Shown: one piece after another, positions 1 through 7,056 of the stretch
Numbering within the stretch: position 1 is the first letter of the stretch
Layout: each line of letters opens with the position of its first letter
Origin: Serratia quinivorans
GTDB lineage: Bacteria > Pseudomonadota > Gammaproteobacteria > Enterobacterales > Enterobacteriaceae
Length of the DNA stretch: 64,000 nt
Direction of reading: 5' to 3'
NCBI RefSeq assembly: GCF_946227985.1
Contig: NZ_CAMKGL010000010.1
Span: 1-64,000 of the forward strand
Program-made: the position numbers and the translations under genes
The notes under the pieces: model-generated
Databases searched by the model: none
Told to the model about the DNA's origin: nothing
What the model saw: only the letters and a program-made list of their open reading frames with translations

Positions 1-1409
1 AACGCCGCCACAGTGCCTGTGAGGATCAACCCCCTGCAGTTTATGAAAGTGCCTGGTTCATGAGGCACGGAACCGTCTAGGAAATCCGGGTCTATTCACA
101 GAGCATCGAGCAAATTTCCGGTTTCCCCAACAATGATTTACCGCTCGAAGGCGAGTTGGCCAGCGGCAGCACGAGCGATTTTGCACCTTTGGATCGTCAG
201 GGCGTCAACGTTTGGGCATTGAATACGATAAAGCCAGGGCCTCAGGCTTTTACCTGGTTTATCACCGCCAAGCACAAAACCAATAACTGGCGTTACTACA
301 TCACCAAGCAAGACTGGGACGTGAACAAGCCACTGTCACGCGACGCTTTTGAAAAAGAGCCTTTCTGTGAAGTAGACGGCCAAGCCAAGATTCCAAACGA
401 TCGCGAAGTTCACCAGTGCGTAGTGCCGGAAAGAACCGGTTATCAGCTGATTTACGGCGTGTGGGAAATCAACGATACGAGGAACAGTTTCTATCAGGTG
501 GTTGACGTTAACTTCGAAAACGATGGCGTCGTTTCCGAATGGCGCAAGCAACTGAAGGGGGCGCTCACCGGTAAGAACCTGCAGATTGGCGACAAAGTGA
601 TCGTGCGCTTCTTCAACGAAGCCGGCGAAGTGCTCGCCATGCAAACTGAACTGGCTATCGACAGCGAAGCCTTGACCGACAAGAATCGCTGGAGTGAGGC
701 GCTGGCGAAAAAAATCAACGCCGGTCAGAAAGAAGTGCGCGCCGGGGTGAAAGGTAAAGACGGTAACGTCAACCCGGTCTTCGGCAATAACGCGGTCTTC
801 GCCAAACAGGGCAGTACCATGAAGAGCCTGGTGATTTCCTACGAGGAAGAAACGCCGGCCATGACTGAAGAAATCCGCATGGGTGGGTTGTCCAGCACCA
901 AGATCAAGGACGGAAAATCTCAATTGACCTTCAATGCCGAAGTCAAAGGCAAGCTGACGGTTGAAGCGCGCGTATACGATCACGGTCAGACCGAAAAAGG
1001 CTACCTGAAGACCACGCTGGAAGACGCCAGTCAGTCGCTGACGATAGATCTGAACAATGTCAGCGAAGGCCATCATATGCTGAAAGTGATCGCCACCAAC
1101 GACAAAGGGCAGAGCATTCAGCCTGACATCGGGAACTTCAACCTGGAGGCTGACTCCACCGGCACCGGCACTGATACCGGCACTGGTACTGACACCGGCG
1201 GCGACAGCGGCAACTATGACTTCGTCTTCCCGAACGATCAGAAAAAATACGTCGCAGGTACCACTGTGCTGCAACCGAAAGACGGCAAAGTTTATGAGTG
1301 CAAGCCTTTCCCTTACAGCGGTTACTGCATGCAGTGGAGCAGCAGTGCGAATCATTATGAGCCGGGCGTAGGTTCCAACTGGCAGGACGCCTGGGTGGTG
1401 AAAAAGTAA
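1..1409 (+). pseudogene. GbpA-like chitin-binding LPMO (AA10), 5' end disrupted and cut by window edge
   Basis: The downstream frame is open from about position 81 to the stop at 1409. It encodes most of an AA10 lytic polysaccharide monooxygenase of the GbpA type: the AA10 core (with TAKHKT carrying the second copper His, and NSFYQVVDV carrying the axial aromatic), a GbpA middle module, a Thr/Gly/Asp-rich linker near 1160-1205, and a C-terminal chitin-binding module rich in Trp/Tyr/Cys. The expected signal peptide and mature N-terminal His are not readable. Upstream, a frame-1 segment spelling PGS, then TGA at 61-63, then SGSI looks like the LPMO N-terminus with a CGA-to-TGA stop. Near position 98 the reading frame shifts, as if about 10 bases encoding the usual QYEP were lost before QSIE. 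The only start downstream would be TTG at 156, which gives no secretion signal. I infer a pseudogene. A sequencing error is the alternative. Confidence 0.75.
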
Positions 1410-1461
1410 CGACGAACCGGATATTCAAGTGGCCAGCGATGGCCACTTATAAGGGAGCTTT

Positions 1462-1980
1462 ATGTCACACAAAATCAATCGCTACGATTTTTTCAGCCGT
1501 ATATTGCATTGGGGTATTGCTGCGGTAATTATTTATGTAATGATCGTCGGTTATTCATTGCACTTTATGACTGATATGCGGATTTTTACTTTTTTCTCGG
1601 TTACCAATATGTCGTTGGCTCTGGTCATAACGCCATTGATGGCCGTGCGCTTTGCCTGGCGCTTTTTCCGTCCGTCGGTGCCCTATGGCGAAATGCTGAA
1701 AGGGCATGAGAAGGGGCTGGTGCATTTGCTGCATGAAATATTCTATCTGCTTATTTTCATGGTGCTGATCAGTGGATTTTTAATGCTGGAGAGCGGATTT
1801 TCCATTTTCGGAAATATCGATTTTCCTCGCCCGGTCGCTAATCTTGAAGTGAACCGCTTTTTTTTCGTCGTGCACCGTTATTCATGTATCGCGTTGTCGG
1901 TCATGATTGTGCTTCATGTGACGGCGGTGATCAAACACCACTGTTTATCCAGAAAGGCGATTCTGCAGCGTATGCTCTAA
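1462..1980 (+). CDS. Cytochrome b561 family membrane protein
   Basis: A 172-residue integral membrane protein with four predicted transmembrane segments. It begins with the NRYDFFSRILHWG motif typical of bacterial cytochrome b561 (CybB/YodB-like) proteins. Histidines lie in the right helices for two b-type haems: LHW in helix 1, HEKGLVHLLHE before helix 3, and VVHRYS and LHVTAV in helix 4. These proteins pass electrons from the quinol pool and can act as superoxide:ubiquinone oxidoreductases in the inner membrane. The precise partner cannot be told from sequence. It starts 52 bases after the LPMO stop behind an AAGGGAGC ribosome site, so it may have been co-transcribed with it; a link to LPMO reduction would be speculation. 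Confidence 0.88.
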   Translation: MSHKINRYDFFSRILHWGIAAVIIYVMIVGYSLHFMTDMRIFTFFSVTNMSLALVITPLMAVRFAWRFFRPSVPYGEMLKGHEKGLVHLLHEIFYLLIFMVLISGFLMLESGFSIFGNIDFPRPVANLEVNRFFFVVHRYSCIALSVMIVLHVTAVIKHHCLSRKAILQRML

Positions 1981-2288
1981 TCCACATAGTGCTTTATCGC
2001 GCCGCCCGGTGGGACAATGCGTGGGCGGCGTGATTCTGCAGAACAGGCGATTTTTTGCCAGCTAGGGCTGCATGGGAACGTTTTACCGCCGTGGAGGCAA
2101 CATAGGTTAATTTTTCGCGTTAATGCAGTCGTGTGCATACTCGCTTGGCATTAAAAGGGAATGGCTTCTATTTGTTATTATCGACGGTACGTAATGTAAT
2201 TAACATTTTGTTGTCAATAGGAGAAAGATGTATTTAATCTTAACATTGAGGCCGACGAATGTATCGGCTCAACGCGTTTTAGCCTGGA
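1981..2288. other. Non-coding gap between convergent cytochrome b561 and hha
   Basis: About 310 bases with no credible gene. It contains a hairpin at 2001-2029 (GCCGCCC arm, 15-base loop, GGGCGGC arm) just after the cytochrome gene. That hairpin could terminate it, although no T-run follows. The remainder is AT-rich, as is common next to hha, and shows no repeat or promoter I can defend. Confidence 0.4.
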
Positions 2289-2492
2289 TTATCTTACGAA
2301 TTTCCAAACGGCAGTAGGGATTTTATCGTAGAGTTTATTCATGGTGAGCTCGGCCAGGCGGTGGTCGGCTGCAGAGTAAAACAGCTCCAGCTCGTCATCT
2401 GAAAGCTCATACTTGTTTTTTTCAATAACGCGTTCCAGTGTTTCGATCGTGGTGCATTTACGTAAACGCATCAGATAATCAATTTTAGTCAT
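2289..2492 (-). CDS. hha: Haemolysin expression modulator Hha/YmoA
   Basis: A 67-residue protein nearly identical over its length to enterobacterial Hha/Ymo[13 protein letters not shown] at the start, [20 protein letters not shown] in the middle, and [12 protein letters not shown] at the end. Hha lacks a conventional DNA-binding domain. It mimics the H-NS oligomerisation domain, joining H-NS/StpA filaments and strengthening silencing of AT-rich, often horizontally acquired genes. The start is supported by AAAGG seven bases upstream. It lies 55 bases downstream of tomB on the same strand, the usual tomB-hha operon. In E. coli this pair directly follows acrB; here a zinc block intervenes. Confidence 0.97.
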   Translation of the reverse strand: MTKIDYLMRLRKCTTIETLERVIEKNKYELSDDELELFYSAADHRLAELTMNKLYDKIPTAVWKFVR

Positions 2493-2547
2493 GATAACCT
2501 TTGGTGTTATAAACCGTCGAATAGAATAATTTGGGGATAATTATCCC

Positions 2548-2916
2548 CTAAGTTTTCATTGTCGTACAGATGCCCTCTCCTGAGAACATTCTGAATAATC
2601 GCGCCTTGGTTTTCTGCCAACGACGCAGATCGGAATCATTTATACCGTAACTGCTGAACAGCGTGTAGGTATCATCGAGGTACTCTTCGACGAGTTCCGA
2701 TAAATCACTTTCGTCCATGTATTTAATTTTATAACTCATCACGAACGAAGCAATATGTTCGATCAACTCATTAAGCTGGAGGTTGACGGAAGACGTCGGA
2801 TCGTTCACCCAGCCATGATGGCTGTCGCCCAGCGTAGCGATACCTTCATCATACAGGTTTTCACACAAGAATTTCAGTTGAGCAATATCGTGCCTTTTAG
2901 GCGAATACTCATCCAT
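2548..2916 (-). CDS. tomB: Hha toxicity modulator TomB
   Basis: A 122-residue acidic cytoplasmic protein starting MDEYSPKRHDIAQLKFLCE, the hallmark of TomB (YbaJ). It has the conserved GDSHHGWVNDPTS segment and the ELVEEYLDDTYTLFSSYG block. TomB is encoded upstream of hha. It counteracts Hha toxicity, in a toxin-antitoxin-like relation in which an Hha cysteine is oxidised. The start is preceded by a strong GGAGGGG ribosome site. The C-terminus reads EGICTTMKT. The family assignment is secure; whether the pair works as a toxin-antitoxin in this organism is not visible. Confidence 0.95.
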   Translation of the reverse strand: MDEYSPKRHDIAQLKFLCENLYDEGIATLGDSHHGWVNDPTSSVNLQLNELIEHIASFVMSYKIKYMDESDLSELVEEYLDDTYTLFSSYGINDSDLRRWQKTKARLFRMFSGEGICTTMKT

Positions 2917-3078
2917 ATCATCCCCTCCGTAAGTCTTAATTTCGGTGTTGATAACACTCTGTGAGTAAGCTGATTTACATCATGGACAGAGGTAGCTTAA
3001 AGATGATGATAAAATAAACTTCCCGTATAATGAATATAAATCATTTCTTCGCATCTGGCCTGCTGTTATTACGTAAAC

Positions 3079-3432
3079 TTACAATTCATCTGCGGTAGAT
3101 GGCCGGGTGTTATCAATGAGGTCAAAGATAAGTCCCGCTTCGGCAAGGCTGAAAGTGACGCTATCACTGATGTATTCCTCGGCGCTGATATCGAGACAGG
3201 CATTGAAAATTGACCATTTATAGCGGTAACTCATTGAATACTGGCTGATGCTCAATTCCTGAATATCAAGTATTTCTAATGAACCTTCAGCATAACGCGC
3301 GCTTTCCGAATAAAAACTCAGGCCGCTGGTCAATGCTGGGACCAACTCTGATATTTTTTCGTTAATCACTTTCTTTAGTTTTTTAACAGAAAGTGCTTCA
3401 GTCATTGTGTCGCAGCGAAGAGTTACTTGCAT
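3079..3432 (-). CDS. Hypothetical protein, 117 aa
   Basis: A 117-residue open frame on the minus strand that I do not recognise. It has no signal peptide or transmembrane segment. It contains a Lys-rich amphipathic stretch (SVKKLKKVINEKISEL, residues about 15-30), then beta-rich sequence with several Tyr/Ser (ISQYSMSYRYKW), and an acidic C-terminus. The start at 3432 has AGG eight bases upstream; an internal ATG at 3405 is an alternative. It follows a 71-residue frame on the same strand by 37 bases, so the two may be co-transcribed away from the Zur box at 3707. The DNA is AT-richer than the flanking core genes, in keeping with the neighbouring Hha/TomB region. Confidence 0.55.
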   Translation of the reverse strand: MQVTLRCDTMTEALSVKKLKKVINEKISELVPALTSGLSFYSESARYAEGSLEILDIQELSISQYSMSYRYKWSIFNACLDISAEEYISDSVTFSLAEAGLIFDLIDNTRPSTADEL

Positions 3433-3469
3433 TTAATGCCTGGCAGTATAGCGATCCTATCTATTAATC

Positions 3470-3685
3470 TTACTCCTTTTTTGTCAATTCGTCGGTAAAC
3501 TTTTCGTTAACAGTCGGATTTTTTACAGAATCGCAACGGTGTTTGCCGGTTAATAGCCCTGATGTTTCTCGGTATATCCCGGAAGGCGTCGCGCTGATGT
3601 TGTTAAAGCGGTGAATTGCCAACGAAAGTAGCTCACCCCTTGTTACGTTCAGTTGCATTAATCGTTGGCTGAGAGCTTGAGTCAT
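3470..3685 (-). CDS. Hypothetical protein, 71 aa, divergent from zinc transporter operon
   Basis: A 71-residue frame with no recognisable family. The N-terminal half reads as a possible helix (MTQALSQRLMQLNVTRGEL). The C-terminal half is polar and Lys/Asp/Glu-rich, ending TDELTKKE. Its ATG is only 16 bases from the core of a Zur box and is divergent from the zinc importer, so zinc control is plausible from position alone. However, no Shine-Dalgarno sequence is visible before the ATG. It could therefore be an untranslated frame. If real, it would head a two-gene unit with the 117-residue frame downstream. Confidence 0.35.
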   Translation of the reverse strand: MTQALSQRLMQLNVTRGELLSLAIHRFNNISATPSGIYRETSGLLTGKHRCDSVKNPTVNEKFTDELTKKE

Positions 3686-3695
3686 TAAAATTTAT

Positions 3696-3718
3696 GTGAT
3701 GTTATATTGTAACACCAA
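3696..3718. promoter_or_regulatory. Zur box upstream of zinc ABC transporter operon
   Basis: The core GTTATATTGTAAC (3701-3713) matches the enterobacterial Zur core GTTATANTATAAC with one change. It lies 18 bases before the first plus-strand frame of the importer operon and between divergent genes. Zur with bound zinc would repress from here. Confidence 0.85.
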
Positions 3719-3730
3719 GACCTCCTCCGT

Positions 3731-3883
3731 ATGATCATGAAACTGACATTCACACCGCAAGATGGTGCCATGCCGTCCTTGAATTCATTGTTCACCGCCT
3801 CTGCCCGATTGCGCTGTGGCATCGCCATTTTATTGCTGGCCATACTCTGGTTAGGCATCTACTGGGCGGTGGCGCTGCCATGA
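3731..3883 (+). CDS. Small single-pass membrane protein heading the zinc importer operon
   Basis: A 50-codon frame, MIMKLTFTPQDG..., ending in one strong transmembrane helix (CGIAILLLAILWLGIYWAVA, about residues 30-49). It begins 18 bases after the Zur core. Its TGA stop overlaps the ATG of the ABC ATPase (ATGA at 3880-3883), which suggests translational coupling and argues that it is translated. No good Shine-Dalgarno precedes it; the bases before the ATG read CCTCCTCCGT. I know no named family for it. Its placement suggests an accessory subunit of the importer or a leader peptide. Confidence 0.6.
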   Translation: MIMKLTFTPQDGAMPSLNSLFTASARLRCGIAILLLAILWLGIYWAVALP

Positions 3884-4593
3884 TTACCTTAAAACAGGCT
3901 GTCGTGGGTTACGGTAGTACACCGCTTTTCCCGCCGCTCAGCGGTCACTTCACCGTCGGCTCTTTGACTGCCGTCGTCGGAGTGAACGGTGCCGGCAAGT
4001 CAACACTGTTGAAAACGTTGGCCGGGCTTTTGCCTCTGCAAAGTGGGAGCCTGTCTTTTAGCGAAAATAAATTACCGCGTATGGCTTATTTACCGCAGCA
4101 GGCCGAGTTGGATCGCCAATTTCCAATAGTAGTCAGCGATCTGGTGGCGATGGGCAGTTGGCCGCAGATGGGTATGTTTGCTGGGCTGAATAAGCGCGCT
4201 GCACAGCAGATTGCCGAGGCGCTGGATACCGTAGGGATGACATCGATGGCCCGCAGCCCGGTTGGTGAGCTTTCCGGTGGTCAACTGCAGCGGGTACTGT
4301 TTGCCCGTCTGCTGGTTCAGCAGGCACCGCTGATTTTACTGGATGAACCTTTTACCGGTATCGACAGCGCCACTATCCAGCTATTGCTGCAAGTGATTGC
4401 TCAGTTGCATCGACAAGGCAAGACGGTCATCGCGGTGCTGCATGACATGTCGATGGTGGCGAACCATTTCCCACAGGCCTTGTTATTGACGTCACAGTGT
4501 TGCCACTGGGGAGCGGCAGATCGGGTGCTGGAACACATTCCAGCGTTGAATATTGCCAGCTCGCCGCTGTGTCGAATGGCGGTAACGCAATGA
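3880..4593 (+). CDS. aztA: Zinc ABC transporter ATP-binding protein (AztA/ZnuC-like)
   Basis: A 237-residue ABC ATPase. The Walker A motif GVNGAGKST is near residue 36, the signature LSGGQLQR near 130, Walker B LILLDEPF near 150, and the switch His in VLHDMS near 187. It lacks the C-terminal regulatory extension seen in some ZnuC proteins. It would power import of zinc by the adjacent permease and solute-binding protein. The preceding small gene overlaps its start and its own stop overlaps the permease start, both as ATGA, so the three are translationally coupled. The Zur box upstream and the neighbouring zinc-sparing ribosomal genes favour zinc over manganese or iron. The gene symbol is by family resemblance. 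Confidence 0.88.
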   Translation: MITLKQAVVGYGSTPLFPPLSGHFTVGSLTAVVGVNGAGKSTLLKTLAGLLPLQSGSLSFSENKLPRMAYLPQQAELDRQFPIVVSDLVAMGSWPQMGMFAGLNKRAAQQIAEALDTVGMTSMARSPVGELSGGQLQRVLFARLLVQQAPLILLDEPFTGIDSATIQLLLQVIAQLHRQGKTVIAVLHDMSMVANHFPQALLLTSQCCHWGAADRVLEHIPALNIASSPLCRMAVTQ

Positions 4594-5447
4594 TGTTAAT
4601 TGATCTCCTTGTCGATCCTTTTGCCTCGTTCGGCTTTATGCGGCGTGCGCTGGTGGCTTGCTTTGCCCTGTCACTCAGCGCAGCGCCGTTGGGCGTTTTT
4701 TTGCTTTTGCGGCGCATGAGTTTGGTCGGAGATGCGCTGTCCCATGCGGTCTTGCCCGGTGCAGCGATAGGCTATCTGATTTCCGGTATGTCGATAGTGG
4801 CGATGGGCGTCGGTGGCTTTATTGCCGGGCTGGCCGTGGCAATGTTATCCGGGTTGGTCAGTCGGCGAACGCCGCTGAAAGAGGACGCCAGTTTCGCCGG
4901 TTTTTACCTGGGGTCGCTGGCGCTGGGCGTCACTTTAGTCTCGCTGCGTGGTTCCAGCGTTGATTTACTGCATGTGTTATTCGGCTCGATTCTGGCGGTG
5001 GATATTCATGCGATTGTGATGGTGGGGGCGATAGCCAGCTTGTCGCTGCTGGCATTGGCCGCACTGTACCGTGCCCTGGTAATTGAATCTTTCGATGCCA
5101 CCTTTTTACGCGTCAGCGCACCGCGTTGGCTGGCGCTGATACACGGATTGTTCCTGGCGTTGGTGGTGATCAATCTGGTCGCTGGTTTCCAGATCCTCGG
5201 CACATTGATGTCGGTCGGGCTGATGATGCTTCCCGCCGCCAGCGCGCGCTTTTGGGCGCGTAATTTGCCGCATACGTTGGCGGTGGCTATGGGTATCGGC
5301 ATGCTTTCAAGCCTTATCGGGCTGGAATGGTCGTACTACGCGTCATTGCCGGCGGGGCCGGCGATTGTGCTCAGCGCCAGCGTGATTTTCTTTGGGTCAA
5401 TTTTGTTTGGGACGCGTGGGGGGATTTATTCCCTGGCGCGCCGTTGA
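4590..5447 (+). CDS. aztB: Zinc ABC transporter permease (AztB/ZnuB-like)
   Basis: A 285-residue ABC-3 family permease with about eight or nine hydrophobic segments. The conserved LLLRRMSLVGDALSHAVLPG motif (residues about 35-55) contacts the ATPase in metal-type permeases. The ATG at 4590 overlaps the ATPase stop and starts MMLIDLLVDPF, the usual N-terminus of this family. The longer frame reaching back to 4497 is rejected because it lies within the ATPase gene. The protein forms the inner membrane channel for the metal delivered by the binding protein downstream. Confidence 0.9.
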   Translation: MMLIDLLVDPFASFGFMRRALVACFALSLSAAPLGVFLLLRRMSLVGDALSHAVLPGAAIGYLISGMSIVAMGVGGFIAGLAVAMLSGLVSRRTPLKEDASFAGFYLGSLALGVTLVSLRGSSVDLLHVLFGSILAVDIHAIVMVGAIASLSLLALAALYRALVIESFDATFLRVSAPRWLALIHGLFLALVVINLVAGFQILGTLMSVGLMMLPAASARFWARNLPHTLAVAMGIGMLSSLIGLEWSYYASLPAGPAIVLSASVIFFGSILFGTRGGIYSLARR

Positions 5448-5472
5448 GAAGTGCCAAGTGCAAGGAGAAAGT

Positions 5473-6351
5473 ATGAAACGTTTACCTATATCGCTGGCAG
5501 TCGCTGCTCTGCTGTCCAGCCCATTGGCTATGGCGAAGACTGTTGACGCTGTCGCCAGTTTTTCTATCCTCGGTGATATCGTCAAGCAGGTGGGGGGAGA
5601 ACATGTCAATGTCTCTACGCTGGTGGGGCCTGACGGCGACCCGCACAGCTTCGAACCTTCACCGAAAGACAGTAAGCTATTGTCGCAGGCTGATGTGGTG
5701 TTCGTCAGTGGCCTGGGACTGGAAGGGTGGATCGATCGCCTGGTCAGTGCCTCGGGTTACAAAGGGCAGGTGATTACCGCATCGCAGGGGATCAACTCGC
5801 GTCAGATGAATGAAGACGGCAAAGAGGTCACCGATCCGCATGCCTGGAACAGCATGAAGAACGGCGTGCAGTACGCCACCAACGTGATGAACGCGCTGAT
5901 TGCCGCAGACCCTGAGGATGCCAACTATTTCCGTCAGCGCGGCGCGGAGTATATCCAGCAGCTGCATAAGTTGGATCTGTGGGCTAAAACGCAGTTTGCC
6001 GCAGTGCCGCAGCAAAAACGCAAGGTGCTGACCAGCCACGATGCTTTTGGCTACTTTGGCCAAGAGTATGGCGTCACCTTCCTTGCCCCGGTCGGCTTCT
6101 CGACCGAGGCTGAGGCGAGTGCCAGCGACGTGGCCGGGCTGATCAAGCAGATCAAGCAGGAGAAAGTGAATGCCTACTTTATCGAGAACCAAACCGATCC
6201 GCGCCTGGTGAAGCAAATTGCCGTCGCCACGGGGGCCAAGGCTGGGGGGGAACTGTATCCGGAAGCCTTATCCAAAGCTAATGGTCCAGCAGCCACTTAC
6301 GTGCAGGCATTTAAGCACAATGTTGAGACTCTACTCGGCAGCATGAAATAA
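5473..6351 (+). CDS. aztC: Zinc ABC transporter substrate-binding protein (AztC/ZnuA-like)
   Basis: A 292-residue periplasmic cluster A-I metal-binding protein with a Sec signal peptide (MKRLPISLAVAALL... ending at AMA). The four expected ligands are visible: His in DGDPHSFEP, His in VTDPHAWNS, His in TSHDAFGYF, and Asp in ENQTDPRLV. It lacks the long His/Asp-rich loop of E. coli ZnuA. That, with its length, makes it closer to AztC. The start at 5473 has AAGGAGA eight bases upstream; the longer frame from 5392 would run into the permease gene. It is the last gene of the Zur-controlled importer operon and is followed by a terminator. Confidence 0.9.
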   Translation: MKRLPISLAVAALLSSPLAMAKTVDAVASFSILGDIVKQVGGEHVNVSTLVGPDGDPHSFEPSPKDSKLLSQADVVFVSGLGLEGWIDRLVSASGYKGQVITASQGINSRQMNEDGKEVTDPHAWNSMKNGVQYATNVMNALIAADPEDANYFRQRGAEYIQQLHKLDLWAKTQFAAVPQQKRKVLTSHDAFGYFGQEYGVTFLAPVGFSTEAEASASDVAGLIKQIKQEKVNAYFIENQTDPRLVKQIAVATGAKAGGELYPEALSKANGPAATYVQAFKHNVETLLGSMK

Positions 6352-6358
6352 CGGATTC

Positions 6359-6386
6359 GCCCTGTCTGTCAGGCAGGGCATTTTTG
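6359..6386 (+). terminator. Rho-independent terminator of zinc importer operon
   Basis: The stem GCCCTG/CAGGGC is followed by ATTTTT, eight bases after the aztC stop. Confidence 0.75.
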
Positions 6387-6405
6387 GTGTTTCAGCTTTC
6401 TCCAT

Positions 6406-6439
6406 AAAAAAAGCCCCGTTGAGCAGCAACGGGGCTTTG
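6406..6439 (-). terminator. Terminator of rpmE2-rpmJ2
   Basis: A 9-bp stem (AGCCCCGTT with AACGGGGCT) flanked on the minus-strand exit side by a run of T (A-run at 6406-6412 on the plus strand). It ends the minus-strand ribosomal operon and may also stop plus-strand read-through. Confidence 0.85.
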
Positions 6440-6464
6440 CGACAGACAGATGGCACTGCTTTAC

Positions 6465-6605
6465 TTAGCGCTTTTTCTTACGTCCCTGTACCGCTTTGAA
6501 GCGTGGGTTAGTTTTACAAATCACATAGATACGGCCTTTACGGCGCACGACCTTGCAATCCGGATGGCGATTCTTCGCCGAACGCAATGAACTCAAAACC
6601 TGCAT
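6465..6605 (-). CDS. rpmJ2: Alternative 50S ribosomal protein L36 (type B)
   Basis: A 46-residue protein: [18 protein letters not shown], then [10 protein letters not shown], and the C-terminal [14 protein letters not shown] typical of YkgO. The full four-ligand zinc ribbon of standard L36 is missing; only two cysteines remain. Such C-minus L36 replaces the zinc protein during zinc starvation, freeing metal. It lies 12 bases downstream of rpmE2 and shares its Zur-controlled promoter. Confidence 0.95.
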   Translation of the reverse strand: MQVLSSLRSAKNRHPDCKVVRRKGRIYVICKTNPRFKAVQGRKKKR

Positions 6606-6617
6606 GTGGATCCCCTG

Positions 6618-6875
6618 TTACTGATTGCCGGTAAAGAAGCGGCCAAACCGTTGCTGGAAGCGCGCGGTGCTGCCTTCTTTAGAGAACTCTTTCTGCTTGC
6701 CGGTGTAATACGGGTGCGAAGCGGAAGAGATGTCGAGAGTGACATACGGCCAGCTTTCACCTTCAAGCTCAATGGTGCGATCGGTGTTAATGGTCGAACC
6801 CACCTTAAAGTAGGTATCGGCACTGAGGTCGTGGAACACCACGGTACGGTAGTTTGGGTGGATGCCTGCTTTCAT
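6618..6875 (-). CDS. rpmE2: Alternative 50S ribosomal protein L31 (type B, zinc-free)
   Basis: An 85-residue L31B (YkgM) protein: [16 protein letters not shown] at the start, YFKVGSTI, and [13 protein letters not shown] near the end. It contains no cysteine at all, unlike zinc-binding L31A. It replaces L31A on ribosomes when zinc is scarce. The start at 6875 is preferred over 6887 because GGAGCG lies five to six bases upstream and MKAGIHP is the family N-terminus. A perfect Zur core lies 19 bases upstream. With rpmJ2 and the importer it makes one zinc-starvation block. Confidence 0.96.
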   Translation of the reverse strand: MKAGIHPNYRTVVFHDLSADTYFKVGSTINTDRTIELEGESWPYVTLDISSASHPYYTGKQKEFSKEGSTARFQQRFGRFFTGNQ

Positions 6876-6888
6876 TATGCGCTCCAAT

Positions 6889-6911
6889 GTAATGTTATAC
6901 TATAACAATAA
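6889..6911 (-). promoter_or_regulatory. Zur box of rpmE2-rpmJ2
   Basis: The core GTTATACTATAAC (6894-6906) is a perfect inverted repeat identical to the Zur consensus core. It lies immediately upstream of the zinc-free L31/L36 operon, a classic Zur target. Confidence 0.93.
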
Positions 6912-7003
6912 TTATGCGCCGCACGGCAAGGCGGATCAAGTACAAAATGCATCTGTCGATAAATTAATGAGAGTGGTTTGCATTAAGCCGATGACGCCAA
7001 AGA

Positions 7004-7030
7004 AAAAGGCCGCATAAGCGGCCTTTGTAT
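7004..7030 (-). terminator. Probable terminator of acrAB
   Basis: The stem AAAGGCCGC/GCGGCCTTT with a four-base loop (ATAA) lies about 30 bases past the acrB stop. On the minus strand the exit side reads TTTTTCTTT, consistent with intrinsic termination. Confidence 0.8.
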
Positions 7031-7056
7031 TCAGAGGTTTGGGATCACGACTTTAA

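Noticed and set aside
1140-1210. GGCACCGGCACTGAT-like short repeats resembling a repeat array
   Set aside because: They encode the Thr/Gly/Asp linker of the LPMO protein and are not a CRISPR or satellite.
336-1355. 339-codon minus-strand frame
   Set aside because: It mirrors the LPMO gene in full; composition follows the plus-strand codons and there is no ribosome site or family.
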